From contig JBFELL010000116.1 in assembly GCA_041552135.1 (NCBI GenBank), positions 1 to 8,881 on the forward strand: DNA of 8,881 bases. The letters run 5' to 3'. This stretch comes from SZUA-186 sp041552135. Its GTDB lineage: Bacteria; Pseudomonadota; Gammaproteobacteria; UBA9214. Positions 1-5,485 of the stretch are shown piece by piece. The notes under the pieces are model-generated. The model did not search any database. It saw only the letters and a program-made list of their open reading frames with translations, and was not told the origin of the DNA. A program made the position numbers and the translations under genes. Position 1 is the first letter of the stretch. Each line of letters starts with the position of its first letter.

Positions 1-1006
1 GGAATAGGGAAACGTGCGGGATCCCGTTCCGTTCCAGGAAGTCATCGAAGTTCTCATGCGGCAAGGGAAGGTTGCCGCGTACCAGACCCTCGGATGGAAA
101 ATGCAGCAACACAAGCCGACTGCCAGCTGCTTGCGCTTCCGTCTTGAGTTTCAGTATCAGTTTGCGTGTGATATCCCAGCCATCCGAGTCCCAGAAAAAC
201 GGGTCATCATCGTTGAATCCGGTATCGATCATGGGCTGTGAGCCGGACTGTGGATCATTCAGGGTCACGCCCTTGTCCTCGCCCGCAATCACGCGGTCTA
301 TCTGATCGCGATATTCCGGCTTGAACCAGCTCTTTATCGAGCGTTCAAGATTGCCATAGCCGCCATGCGCAACCTGATAGAGCAGCGAGTGGTTCCAGAG
401 TGCCCTGTTGAAATTCTTTCGTATCTCCTTGACCCGTCGCGCCAGCGGGGCATCGTATTCATCCAGCAAGGGATTGGGGCTGTTGGCTTGCAGCTGCCCG
501 ATATTGTCCCTGATGTCGTTGCCCCAGAAAAAAACCAGGAAGGTAATGTCAGGCTGGTATTTGACGGCCCGGAGGTGAAAAATCTGCAACTGGTTCCAGG
601 TCTCGATGGCGCTGATACCGAAGTTGAGGATCTCTACAGGCCTGCCCAGCTGCCTGGACAGTTCGCGCTCCAGCAAGCCCTCGAATTTTTCCTCTGTGGG
701 CAGGTATTCCGATGCAGTGAACGAGTCCCCCAGCAGGGCAACGCGCAAGGTGCCTTCGGGTTTGGCAACGGGGTATTCCCTGTCCGCCATGCCGTCAGAG
801 TTGATCACAAGGTGGTTTGAATAGACGGTCCTGGAAAAAGTGCCTTCGGTGGTGTCGCAGTAGACCTTGCCTATTACCGCATCAAAGCACTGGAAGCGTA
901 CCTTCCACCCGGCGCTACCCGAGAGGCGCAACGCGACTTCCGCCATCAGCAGCGTCAACAGTAACGAGACGATTAACAACAGCCAGTTACCCTTTCTTCC
1001 ACTCAT
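1..1006 (-). CDS. SGNH/GDSL-family hydrolase, membrane-anchored, partial (C-terminus off the window)
   Basis: Reading leftward from the ATG at 1006-1004, an open frame runs off the left edge without a stop, giving 335 residues. Residues 7-24 are a hydrophobic segment after a short basic N-terminus, so a signal anchor or uncleaved signal peptide with a periplasmic catalytic domain is likely. SGNH blocks are visible: block I GDSFT at 93-97 (nucleophile Ser95), a glycine block NFGISA at 128-133, and block III WGNDI at 161-165 with Asn163. The block V Asp-x-x-His motif is not reached and must lie beyond base 1. Family members are esterases, lipases or O-acyl-modifying enzymes, often acting on cell-surface polysaccharide; the substrate cannot be read here. 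The composition looks lower in GC than its neighbours (TTA, AAT, AGG and AAA codons are frequent). The ribosome binding site is weak (AGCAGG about 12 nt upstream), so the start is only moderately certain. A palindromic repeat lies about 40 nt upstream. Confidence 0.85.
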   Translation of the reverse strand, partial: MSGRKGNWLLLIVSLLLTLLMAEVALRLSGSAGWKVRFQCFDAVIGKVYCDTTEGTFSRTVYSNHLVINSDGMADREYPVAKPEGTLRVALLGDSFTASEYLPTEEKFEGLLERELSRQLGRPVEILNFGISAIETWNQLQIFHLRAVKYQPDITFLVFFWGNDIRDNIGQLQANSPNPLLDEYDAPLARRVKEIRKNFNRALWNHSLLYQVAHGGYGNLERSIKSWFKPEYRDQIDRVIAGEDKGVTLNDPQSGSQPMIDTGFNDDDPFFWDSDGWDITRKLILKLKTEAQAAGSRLVLLHFPSEGLVRGNLPLPHENFDDFLERNGIPHVSLF

Positions 1007-1046
1007 GCGTGATCGGCCTGCTTTAGGATTAGCCAAACAGGACACC

Positions 1047-1100
1047 CACCAAAGGGGACAGATTTATTTGGCTCGCCAAATAAATCTGTCCCCTTTGGTG
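1047..1100. repeat. Perfect 26-bp inverted repeat of GGGGACAG type
   Basis: Arms 1047-1072 and 1075-1100 are exact reverse complements separated by only 2 nt (TC). Each arm contains GGGGACAGATTTATTT. Such motifs recur in many gammaproteobacterial genomes, often near REP-associated or IS200-like tyrosine transposase genes; that association is from memory, and no transposase gene is present here. In RNA from either strand it would form a very stable hairpin. It lies between the DUF4340 gene end and the SGNH start, so it could act as a processing or attenuation site in minus-strand read-through. Confidence 0.85.
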
Positions 1101-1107
1101 TTTTGGT

Positions 1108-1130
1108 GCCAAATAAATCTGTCCCCTTTG
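1108..1130 (-). repeat. Third copy of the GGGGACAG repeat
   Basis: These 23 bases match the 1075-1097 arm exactly and in the same orientation, separated from it by 7 nt of mostly T and G (1101-1107). Read on the minus strand it carries GGGGACAGATTTATTTGGC. It is a tandem half-unit without its own inverted partner, so the cluster has an odd number of full copies. Confidence 0.8.
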
Positions 1131-1148
1131 AAATATGTCCCCTTGGGG
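1131..1148 (-). repeat. Degenerate fourth GGGGACAG copy overlapping a CCCC-TT-GGGG hairpin
   Basis: On the minus strand 1144-1131 reads AAGGGGACATATTT, one mismatch from AAGGGGACAGATTT of the full copies. It overlaps a short perfect palindrome at 1139-1148 (four C, TT, four G). This lies only 7 bases past the stop codon of the DUF4340 gene, so the palindrome might contribute to 3'-end formation, but no U-tract follows and I do not call it a terminator. Confidence 0.55.
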
Positions 1149-1155
1149 AGCGATG

Positions 1156-2070
1156 TTACTCCTCGTTGGATTCGGCGCTGTCCGTTGCCGGGTCGGGCTG
1201 TTCTTCAAGGGCCTTATCAGGTGCCGGCAGGGTAAACAGGCGGTCCTCCAGGCCGGTGGTGAGGTGGTACTGGATGCCCCAGTCGGGACGGGCGATGACA
1301 AGGTCCGGGGCGTGGCTGATGATCCGCAGTTCAATGGGCAGCCCGGCATCCTGAGTGTGTATCGTGACCGTTTCGCTGCTGTCGGTACCGGCATGGGTGC
1401 GGACATGCAGGGCCTGTACCTGCTGCCAGTTGTCGACCAGGGTCTGCAGCGCGTCGGCGGTGGCAGTATCCTGTGCCGGCTCCACCTGCCAGTCTTCTCC
1501 TGCCGTGCGCTCCAGTGTCATGTCCGGCAGTTCCAGGCGGGTGATCGAATCGCGGTTGCCGATCAGCCGGCGGTTCACAAAGCTGGCCCAGTCGGCGTTT
1601 ACCAGGTGCTGGTACTGGTCATCGATGAGATACACCGTGTCGCGGTGCTGGACATAGCGCCGGTTTTCCAGTGCCCCGGTTGCCCCGAAACGAAACTCGA
1701 GGTCGTCGATGCTGACCGTGGCCTGCGGCGGCTCCAGCCCGAGGGCGGCCGGATCCAGTGTGGCTACGCTGTAGTGCTGTGTGGCGGTGGTGGTCAGCAG
1801 GCGCAGCAGGGCGTTGACCTGGAACCCGGCCGCGGGTACCTCTCGCTCGCCGGTAAACACGTACCAGTCATCCGCCTGCCGCGTCAGCGTAAGTGGCGGG
1901 CGCAGGTCGCGGCGGACCGTGATGCTGATCGCTGCGGCCGGATCCAGCGCGCTGGTCAGGCGCAGCGGAACGGGCCCGGGTTCGATGCCGGGACGGTAGA
2001 TGACGACCAGCACCAGCGCGATGGCGACGATCGCCAGGCCAAGATTGAGCAGGGTGCGCGAGGTCATCAT
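1156..2070 (-). CDS. DUF4340 domain protein of the Gld-like ABC cluster
   Basis: The protein has 304 residues. A single N-terminal membrane segment (about residues 8-25) is followed by a soluble, presumably periplasmic domain and an acidic, low-complexity tail (residues 285-304, rich in E, D, A and P). The pattern of short beta-strand stretches, with YVQHRDTVYLIDDQY at about 138-152 and a following NRRLIGNRD, fits DUF4340, a family typically encoded right after GldG-like genes. Its function is unknown; a periplasmic accessory subunit of the ABC complex is the natural inference. The start codon overlaps the upstream gldG-like stop by 4 nt (ATGA at 2070-2067), so the two are translationally coupled. 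A second ATG directly follows (MM), so the true start could be 3 nt later. It is the last gene of the cluster; the repeat cluster begins just past its TAA stop at 1158-1156. Confidence 0.85.
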   Translation of the reverse strand: MMTSRTLLNLGLAIVAIALVLVVIYRPGIEPGPVPLRLTSALDPAAAISITVRRDLRPPLTLTRQADDWYVFTGEREVPAAGFQVNALLRLLTTTATQHYSVATLDPAALGLEPPQATVSIDDLEFRFGATGALENRRYVQHRDTVYLIDDQYQHLVNADWASFVNRRLIGNRDSITRLELPDMTLERTAGEDWQVEPAQDTATADALQTLVDNWQQVQALHVRTHAGTDSSETVTIHTQDAGLPIELRIISHAPDLVIARPDWGIQYHLTTGLEDRLFTLPAPDKALEEQPDPATDSAESNEE

Positions 2071-3443
2071 CGCCGCCGCCGGCGCAGCCAGATGACGGCG
2101 CCGGTGATCAGCAGCAGCAGCGGCAGGCCGATCAGAAAGCCCAGGCCGATAACGCCCTGTGCCATCCTGCCGAGTTCCAGCGAGGTGTCGGGCGCCGACT
2201 TGACCCGGATGTCCATATAGTCTTCGTCATGGCTCAGCCAGTTGACGATGTTCAGGCCGAGATCGAGGTTGCCGGCGTTGCCGAGGTAGGTGTTGGACAG
2301 GAAGTCACCGTCACCGATGACGACGACACGCTGTTCCCGTGTTTCCTCCGCTGCGCTCTCGCCGGCAGTGTCCGCCGGCAGGCTGCGGGTCAGCGCAACG
2401 CCCAGTTCCAGCGGGCCGGCGCGCTCGTCGCTGTCCACGTCGTACTGGATCTCGCCGGCCAGTTCGCCGATCTCCGTCCAGGAGCGGTTCAGCGTCGACA
2501 GCAGCGGCATTGCCTGCCAGCTTTCGATGTCACGGATATCGAGTGCCGCGGCCTCCGGAAATACCGTGACCGCGGTCATTTCACGCGTAATGGGCTGGTT
2601 GGGGTAACCGGTAACGACGATGATGCTCGGGTTGTCCACCCCGAACAGCTGGCTGCTGGCATCGACAATCGTGCCGGGCAGGAACTCGATGCCGAGTTGC
2701 TCGGCCAATGCTGTCAGGCCGCGTTCCTCGCCGGGTTCGGCCAGCCACAGCAGGTTGCCGCCCTGTTCGACATACGCCTTGATATGTTCCACCTCGCCGG
2801 GCAGCAGGCTGACCCGCGGGCTGGCAATCACCAGCAGGCTGGTGTTGGACGGAATGACCATCTCGGCGAGATTGACCTGCTGTATCCTGAGGCCGCCGCG
2901 TTCCAGTTCCTTGCCGAACAGTCCGAGGTCGAAGTTGGCCTCGCCATGCGGGTCGCTCTCGGCATGACCGCTGAGAAACACGATCCAGCGCTCGCCCTGA
3001 CGGGACAGGCGCAGCAGGGCGTTGGTGATGCCGCTCTCGCTCAGCGTGGAGATATTCTCGCTGCGTCCCTGATAGCTGATGACCAGCTCGCCGTCCACAG
3101 TGACACCCTGTTCGCGAACCCGCTCGGGGGAGGTGTCGGGGTTGACGAATTCCAGCGTGATGTCCGGCTTGAAGCGCTGGTAGGTGCCGATTTGCGTCTG
3201 GATCTGCTTGCGCAGCAATTCATCCTCGCGCGCAAAGGCGATGATCTGCACATCATCGCCCAGTGTGCCAAGCAACTGGCGGGTATCGTCCGAGATGGTG
3301 TTGCGCCCGCCCGCGGTCCAGTCGGCCTGGTAGATGTATTGCGTGCTGAGCCAGGCCAGCAGGCCGATGATGCCGACGAACAGGGCGTTGAATATCAGCG
3401 ATTGCAGGCGCAGCAGCAGTCGGGAGCGGCGGGTGATTTCCAT
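2067..3443 (-). CDS. GldG-like ABC transporter auxiliary protein
   Basis: The protein has 458 residues and the layout typical of the GldG / ABC-type auxiliary family (PF09822-like). A basic N-terminus and one membrane helix (about 15-35) lead into a long extracytoplasmic region. A C-terminal helix (about 428-453) ends in a run of five arginines, which by the positive-inside rule places that tail in the cytoplasm. Recognisable family stretches are FLSGHAESDPHG (156-167) after the first alpha/beta part, and VVIGDGDFLSN with YLGNAGNLDLGLNIVNWL (374-403) near the end. In gliding Bacteroidetes GldG works with GldA and GldF; in proteobacteria the substrate is not established. The gene follows the permease gene after a 154-bp gap with two palindromes, and overlaps the DUF4340 gene by 4 nt. 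A GGGGCG stretch about 8-13 nt upstream may be its ribosome binding site. Lengthy antisense frames over it are GC-driven artefacts. Confidence 0.9.
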   Translation of the reverse strand: MEITRRSRLLLRLQSLIFNALFVGIIGLLAWLSTQYIYQADWTAGGRNTISDDTRQLLGTLGDDVQIIAFAREDELLRKQIQTQIGTYQRFKPDITLEFVNPDTSPERVREQGVTVDGELVISYQGRSENISTLSESGITNALLRLSRQGERWIVFLSGHAESDPHGEANFDLGLFGKELERGGLRIQQVNLAEMVIPSNTSLLVIASPRVSLLPGEVEHIKAYVEQGGNLLWLAEPGEERGLTALAEQLGIEFLPGTIVDASSQLFGVDNPSIIVVTGYPNQPITREMTAVTVFPEAAALDIRDIESWQAMPLLSTLNRSWTEIGELAGEIQYDVDSDERAGPLELGVALTRSLPADTAGESAAEETREQRVVVIGDGDFLSNTYLGNAGNLDLGLNIVNWLSHDEDYMDIRVKSAPDTSLELGRMAQGVIGLGFLIGLPLLLLITGAVIWLRRRRR

Positions 3444-3459
3444 TAACAGCGCCCCGACG

Positions 3460-3473
3460 CGATGAAGTCATCG
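3460..3473. repeat. Short palindrome upstream of the gldG-like gene
   Basis: CGATGA (3460-3465) and TCATCG (3468-3473) form a 6-bp perfect inverted repeat around AG, directly next to the larger GTCGGATTA palindrome. It could be an operator half or part of a longer RNA structure, but its size makes chance plausible. Confidence 0.3.
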
Positions 3474-3510
3474 TAGGTCGGATTAGGTGCGCAAGCGCCG
3501 TAATCCGACA
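3474..3510 (+). repeat. REP-like palindrome, copy A (GTCGGATTA type)
   Basis: Outer arms GTCGGATTA (3477-3485) and TAATCCGAC (3501-3509) are perfectly complementary, with an inner GCGC-AA-GCGC stem at about 3489-3498. This GTCGGATTA...TAATCCGAC palindrome is a familiar dispersed intergenic repeat in many GC-rich gammaproteobacteria. Its flanks (AGG on the left, A on the right) mirror those of copy B, showing the two are the same element in opposite orientation. Confidence 0.85.
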
Positions 3511-3533
3511 GGTCTGTATCCGATGCCGCAAAA

Positions 3534-3566
3534 TGTCGGATTACGCCCTGCGGGCTAATCCGACCT
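3534..3566 (-). repeat. REP-like palindrome, copy B, inverted relative to copy A
   Basis: Arms GTCGGATTA (3535-3543) and TAATCCGAC (3556-3564) enclose a GCCCTGCGGGC inner hairpin (3545-3555). It is preceded by T and followed by CT, the reverse of copy A. Copies A and B are 23 nt apart and together form a BIME-like pair in the gap between the permease and gldG-like genes. They could stabilise the upstream ATPase-permease mRNA or lower downstream expression. Confidence 0.85.
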
Positions 3567-3597
3567 GCGGGTACCGGTTGTTTTGACGGGTAATGCA

Positions 3598-4350
3598 TCA
3601 GTGCTGCAGCCGGTCGGCATCCAGGCGACGGATGCTGAGCCCGAGGAACAGGGTGGTGATCAGCAGGTAATAGATGACATCGGTGCTGTGCAACAGTCCC
3701 TTCAACAGGGTCTCGTAATGTCGCAGCATGGACAGGTAGGCAAACAGCCCGCTGACCTGGGCCTCGCTGTTGCCGGCCCAGTCAATGATCCACAGCAACA
3801 GCAGCAGACCGAAGGTGCTGATCGCGGCAATCGTGGGCTGGTCGGTGTGCGCCGACATGTACAAGCCGATGGCAGAGAAGGCGGCCAGCAGCAATGTCAG
3901 TCCAAGCAGGCCGGCAGCGAGCTTGCCGAGATCCAGTTCGGTACCGGCCAGCAGGGACAGTGGCATCAGCGCGATCATGGCGAGCAGTACCAGGAAGAAG
4001 CCCAGCACGCCGAGGTACTTGCCGAGGATGATTTCGGTCATTGATACCGGCGCCGAGAACAGCAGGCTGATGGTGCGGTTGCGGCGTTCCTCGCTCAGCA
4101 CCCGCATGGTGATCATCGGTGTAATCAGCAGCAGGATGATGGCGGCATTGCCGAGCAGCGGCGCTATGACCAGGTCCGCGACGCCGGGAGCCCCCTCGAT
4201 GGCGGCCAGCCGCGGCTGCAGCATGAGGTAGGCGTCGACCTGGGACAGGAACAGGTAGGCGATGATGAATTGCACCGTGGCGAGGATGGCCCAGGCCAGC
4301 GGCGAGAGGAACAGGCTGCGCAGCTCACGCCCGGCGATGGTCAGCAGCAT
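3598..4350 (-). CDS. ABC-2 type transporter permease, GldF/NosY-like
   Basis: The protein has 250 residues, normal length for this permease class, and about six membrane segments (near 18-37, 62-82, 109-130, 144-165, 172-190 and 226-241). The diagnostic stretch is RVLSEERRNRTISLLFSAPVS at about 83-103, followed by EIILGKYLG; this cytoplasmic coupling region is typical of ABC-2 permeases of the GldF/NosY type. It should form a dimer in the inner membrane driven by the ATPase encoded just upstream; start and stop overlap by one base (TGATG around 4350), which implies coupled translation. The C-terminus is short and polar (RRLDADRLQH). The substrate cannot be inferred. A 154-bp gap with paired palindromes separates it from the gldG-like gene, an unusual interruption for an otherwise tightly packed cluster. 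Confidence 0.92.
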   Translation of the reverse strand: MLLTIAGRELRSLFLSPLAWAILATVQFIIAYLFLSQVDAYLMLQPRLAAIEGAPGVADLVIAPLLGNAAIILLLITPMITMRVLSEERRNRTISLLFSAPVSMTEIILGKYLGVLGFFLVLLAMIALMPLSLLAGTELDLGKLAAGLLGLTLLLAAFSAIGLYMSAHTDQPTIAAISTFGLLLLLWIIDWAGNSEAQVSGLFAYLSMLRHYETLLKGLLHSTDVIYYLLITTLFLGLSIRRLDADRLQH

Positions 4351-5303
4351 CAGGCGGCCACCCCGGTCTCATTGGCCGGCGCCTCGGCGCAGGTCAGCTC
4401 GATGAAGATCTGTTCCAGCGTGCGCCGGTCCGGGCTCAGTTCGTGCAGCCGCCACCGGCGTTCGACGGCCAGCTCGACCAGCGCCTCCGACGGGTCCGTG
4501 CCGTCGTAGTGGATGCGCACCCGGTTGTTATCCAGTGCCTCGACGGACGTAACACCGGCCAGCTGGTGCAGGGCCTCGCTGTCGGGGGCGGCGTTGAATG
4601 CGGCCACCAGGCTGGTCGCCTGCAGGCGGTGCTCCAGGCCGGCCATGCTGTCGGCGAACACCAGCCGGCCACGGTGGATGATCTGTACCTGGTTACAGGT
4701 GCTCTGCACTTCCGGCAGGATGTGCGTGGACAGGATGATGCCGTGGTCCTCGCCCAGTTCGCGGATCAGACGACGGATCTCGAGGATCTGGATGGGGTCG
4801 AGGCCGACGGTCGGCTCGTCGAGGATCACCACGGCCGGGGTGTGCAGGATGGCCTGCGCGATGCCGACGCGCTGCTGGTAACCCTTCGACAGGTTGCCGA
4901 TCAGACGCCGGCGCACGTCGCCGAGGCCGCAGCGCTCGCGGGCCCTGTCCATGGCCCGGTCGATGTGACCGCGGGCAATGCGGTTCAGACGGGCACAGTA
5001 ATACAGGTACTCGTCCACCGTCAGGTCGCGGTAGACCGGCGGTTGCTCGGGCAGGTAGCCGATTTGCTGCTTGGCGCGCCTGGGTTCATCCAGCAGGTCG
5101 ATGCCGTGCACGCGTATCTGGCCCGCACTGGGCGCCAGGTTGCCGGTGATCATCTGCATGGTGGTGGATTTGCCGGCGCCGTTGGGGCCGAGAAAACCCA
5201 GCACCTCGCCCTTGGCGAGGTCGAAACTGACATCGCGCACGGCGCGGGTCTGACCGTAGTCGCGGTGCAGGTGCTCGACCTGTATGAGGGTTTCCTTGTC
5301 CAT
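4350..5303 (-). CDS. ABC transporter ATP-binding protein, GldA-like
   Basis: The protein has 317 residues with a complete nucleotide-binding domain: Walker A GPNGAGKST at 39-47 (Lys45), Q-loop Gln87 in YLPEQPP, signature LSKGYQQR at 138-145, Walker B VVILDE at 158-163 with catalytic Glu163, D-loop GLDP at 167-170 and H-loop His194. The signature has K where LSGGQ has the first G, common in this subfamily. About 100 residues follow the core as a separate C-terminal domain, as in GldA/CcmA-like ATPases of ABC-2 exporters. It is the first gene of the leftward cluster and energises the permease encoded immediately downstream with a 1-nt overlap. A near-consensus promoter lies about 40 bp upstream, giving a short leader; GGGA about 8 nt before the ATG is a modest ribosome binding site. 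No key residue is missing. The transported substrate is unknown. Confidence 0.95.
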   Translation of the reverse strand: MDKETLIQVEHLHRDYGQTRAVRDVSFDLAKGEVLGFLGPNGAGKSTTMQMITGNLAPSAGQIRVHGIDLLDEPRRAKQQIGYLPEQPPVYRDLTVDEYLYYCARLNRIARGHIDRAMDRARERCGLGDVRRRLIGNLSKGYQQRVGIAQAILHTPAVVILDEPTVGLDPIQILEIRRLIRELGEDHGIILSTHILPEVQSTCNQVQIIHRGRLVFADSMAGLEHRLQATSLVAAFNAAPDSEALHQLAGVTSVEALDNNRVRIHYDGTDPSEALVELAVERRWRLHELSPDRRTLEQIFIELTCAEAPANETGVAA

Positions 5304-5342
5304 CAGATGTCCCGGCTGGTACAGCGCAGCATTGCGGCGCGC

Positions 5343-5371
5343 ATTATAATGGCAGTCCGGCTGTATGTTAA
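5343..5371 (-). promoter_or_regulatory. Sigma-70 promoter for the ABC cluster
   Basis: On the minus strand, TTAACA (5371-5366) and TATAAT (5348-5343) are separated by exactly 17 nt. The -10 box is perfect and the -35 box differs at one base from TTGACA. Transcription would start near 5336, giving a leader of about 33 nt before the ATPase ATG at 5303. The TATAAT overlaps a palindromic ATTATAAT, so a -10 box also exists on the plus strand (5345-5350), but I see no matching -35 there. Confidence 0.75.
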
Positions 5372-5430
5372 CAGCGAAGCCTCGTGGGAAGTGGATGTGA
5401 TCCGGTTTGGAAACAGGATCCCGTGCTGTG

Positions 5431-5468
5431 TCCCCTCTCTCCTCCGGGGAAGGGTCAGGGGAAAGAGG
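5431..5468. repeat. Degenerate CCCTCTC / GGGGAAGGGTCAGGGG dispersed repeat
   Basis: A pyrimidine-rich half (TCCCCTCTCTCCTCC, 5431-5445) is followed by a purine-rich half (GGGGAAGGGTCAGGGG, 5446-5461) and AAAGAGG. TCCCC (5431-5435) pairs with GGGGA (5446-5450), and CCTCT (5434-5438) with AGAGG (5464-5468). The pattern resembles a widespread intergenic repeat of GC-rich proteobacteria with CCCTCTCC...GGGGAGAGGGT. It ends 17 nt before the hyuA-like start codon. Confidence 0.55.
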
Positions 5469-5474
5469 CTGGAT

Positions 5475-5480
5475 AAAGGG
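5475..5480 (+). promoter_or_regulatory. Ribosome binding site deciding the hyuA-like start
   Basis: AAAGGG ends 5 nt before the ATG at 5486. The alternative GTG at 5480 overlaps this element and would have no Shine-Dalgarno sequence of its own, which favours the ATG. Confidence 0.6.
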
Positions 5481-5485
5481 TGATT

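Noticed and set aside
365..820. Plus-strand 151-residue frame at the left end
   Set aside because: It is antisense to the SGNH hydrolase frame, which shows GDSFT, NFG and GND blocks.
1047..1146. Possible CRISPR-like repeats
   Set aside because: Units are in both orientations with 2-nt and 7-nt spacing, so there are no regular spacers, and no cas gene is present.
1029..1406. Minus-strand 125-residue frame crossing the repeat cluster
   Set aside because: It lies antisense-frame within the DUF4340 gene and its C-terminal half is a translation of the GGGGACAG repeats (RGQIYLA peptides); no ribosome binding site or family signature.
2229..3446. Plus-strand 405-residue open frame opposite the gldG-like gene
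   Set aside because: Long antisense frames are expected in GC-rich genes. It has no recognisable domain, while the minus-strand gene has clear family motifs and coupled neighbours.
4443..5483. Plus-strand 346-residue open frame opposite the ATPase gene
   Set aside because: The opposite strand encodes all ABC ATPase motifs; this frame is a GC-driven shadow.
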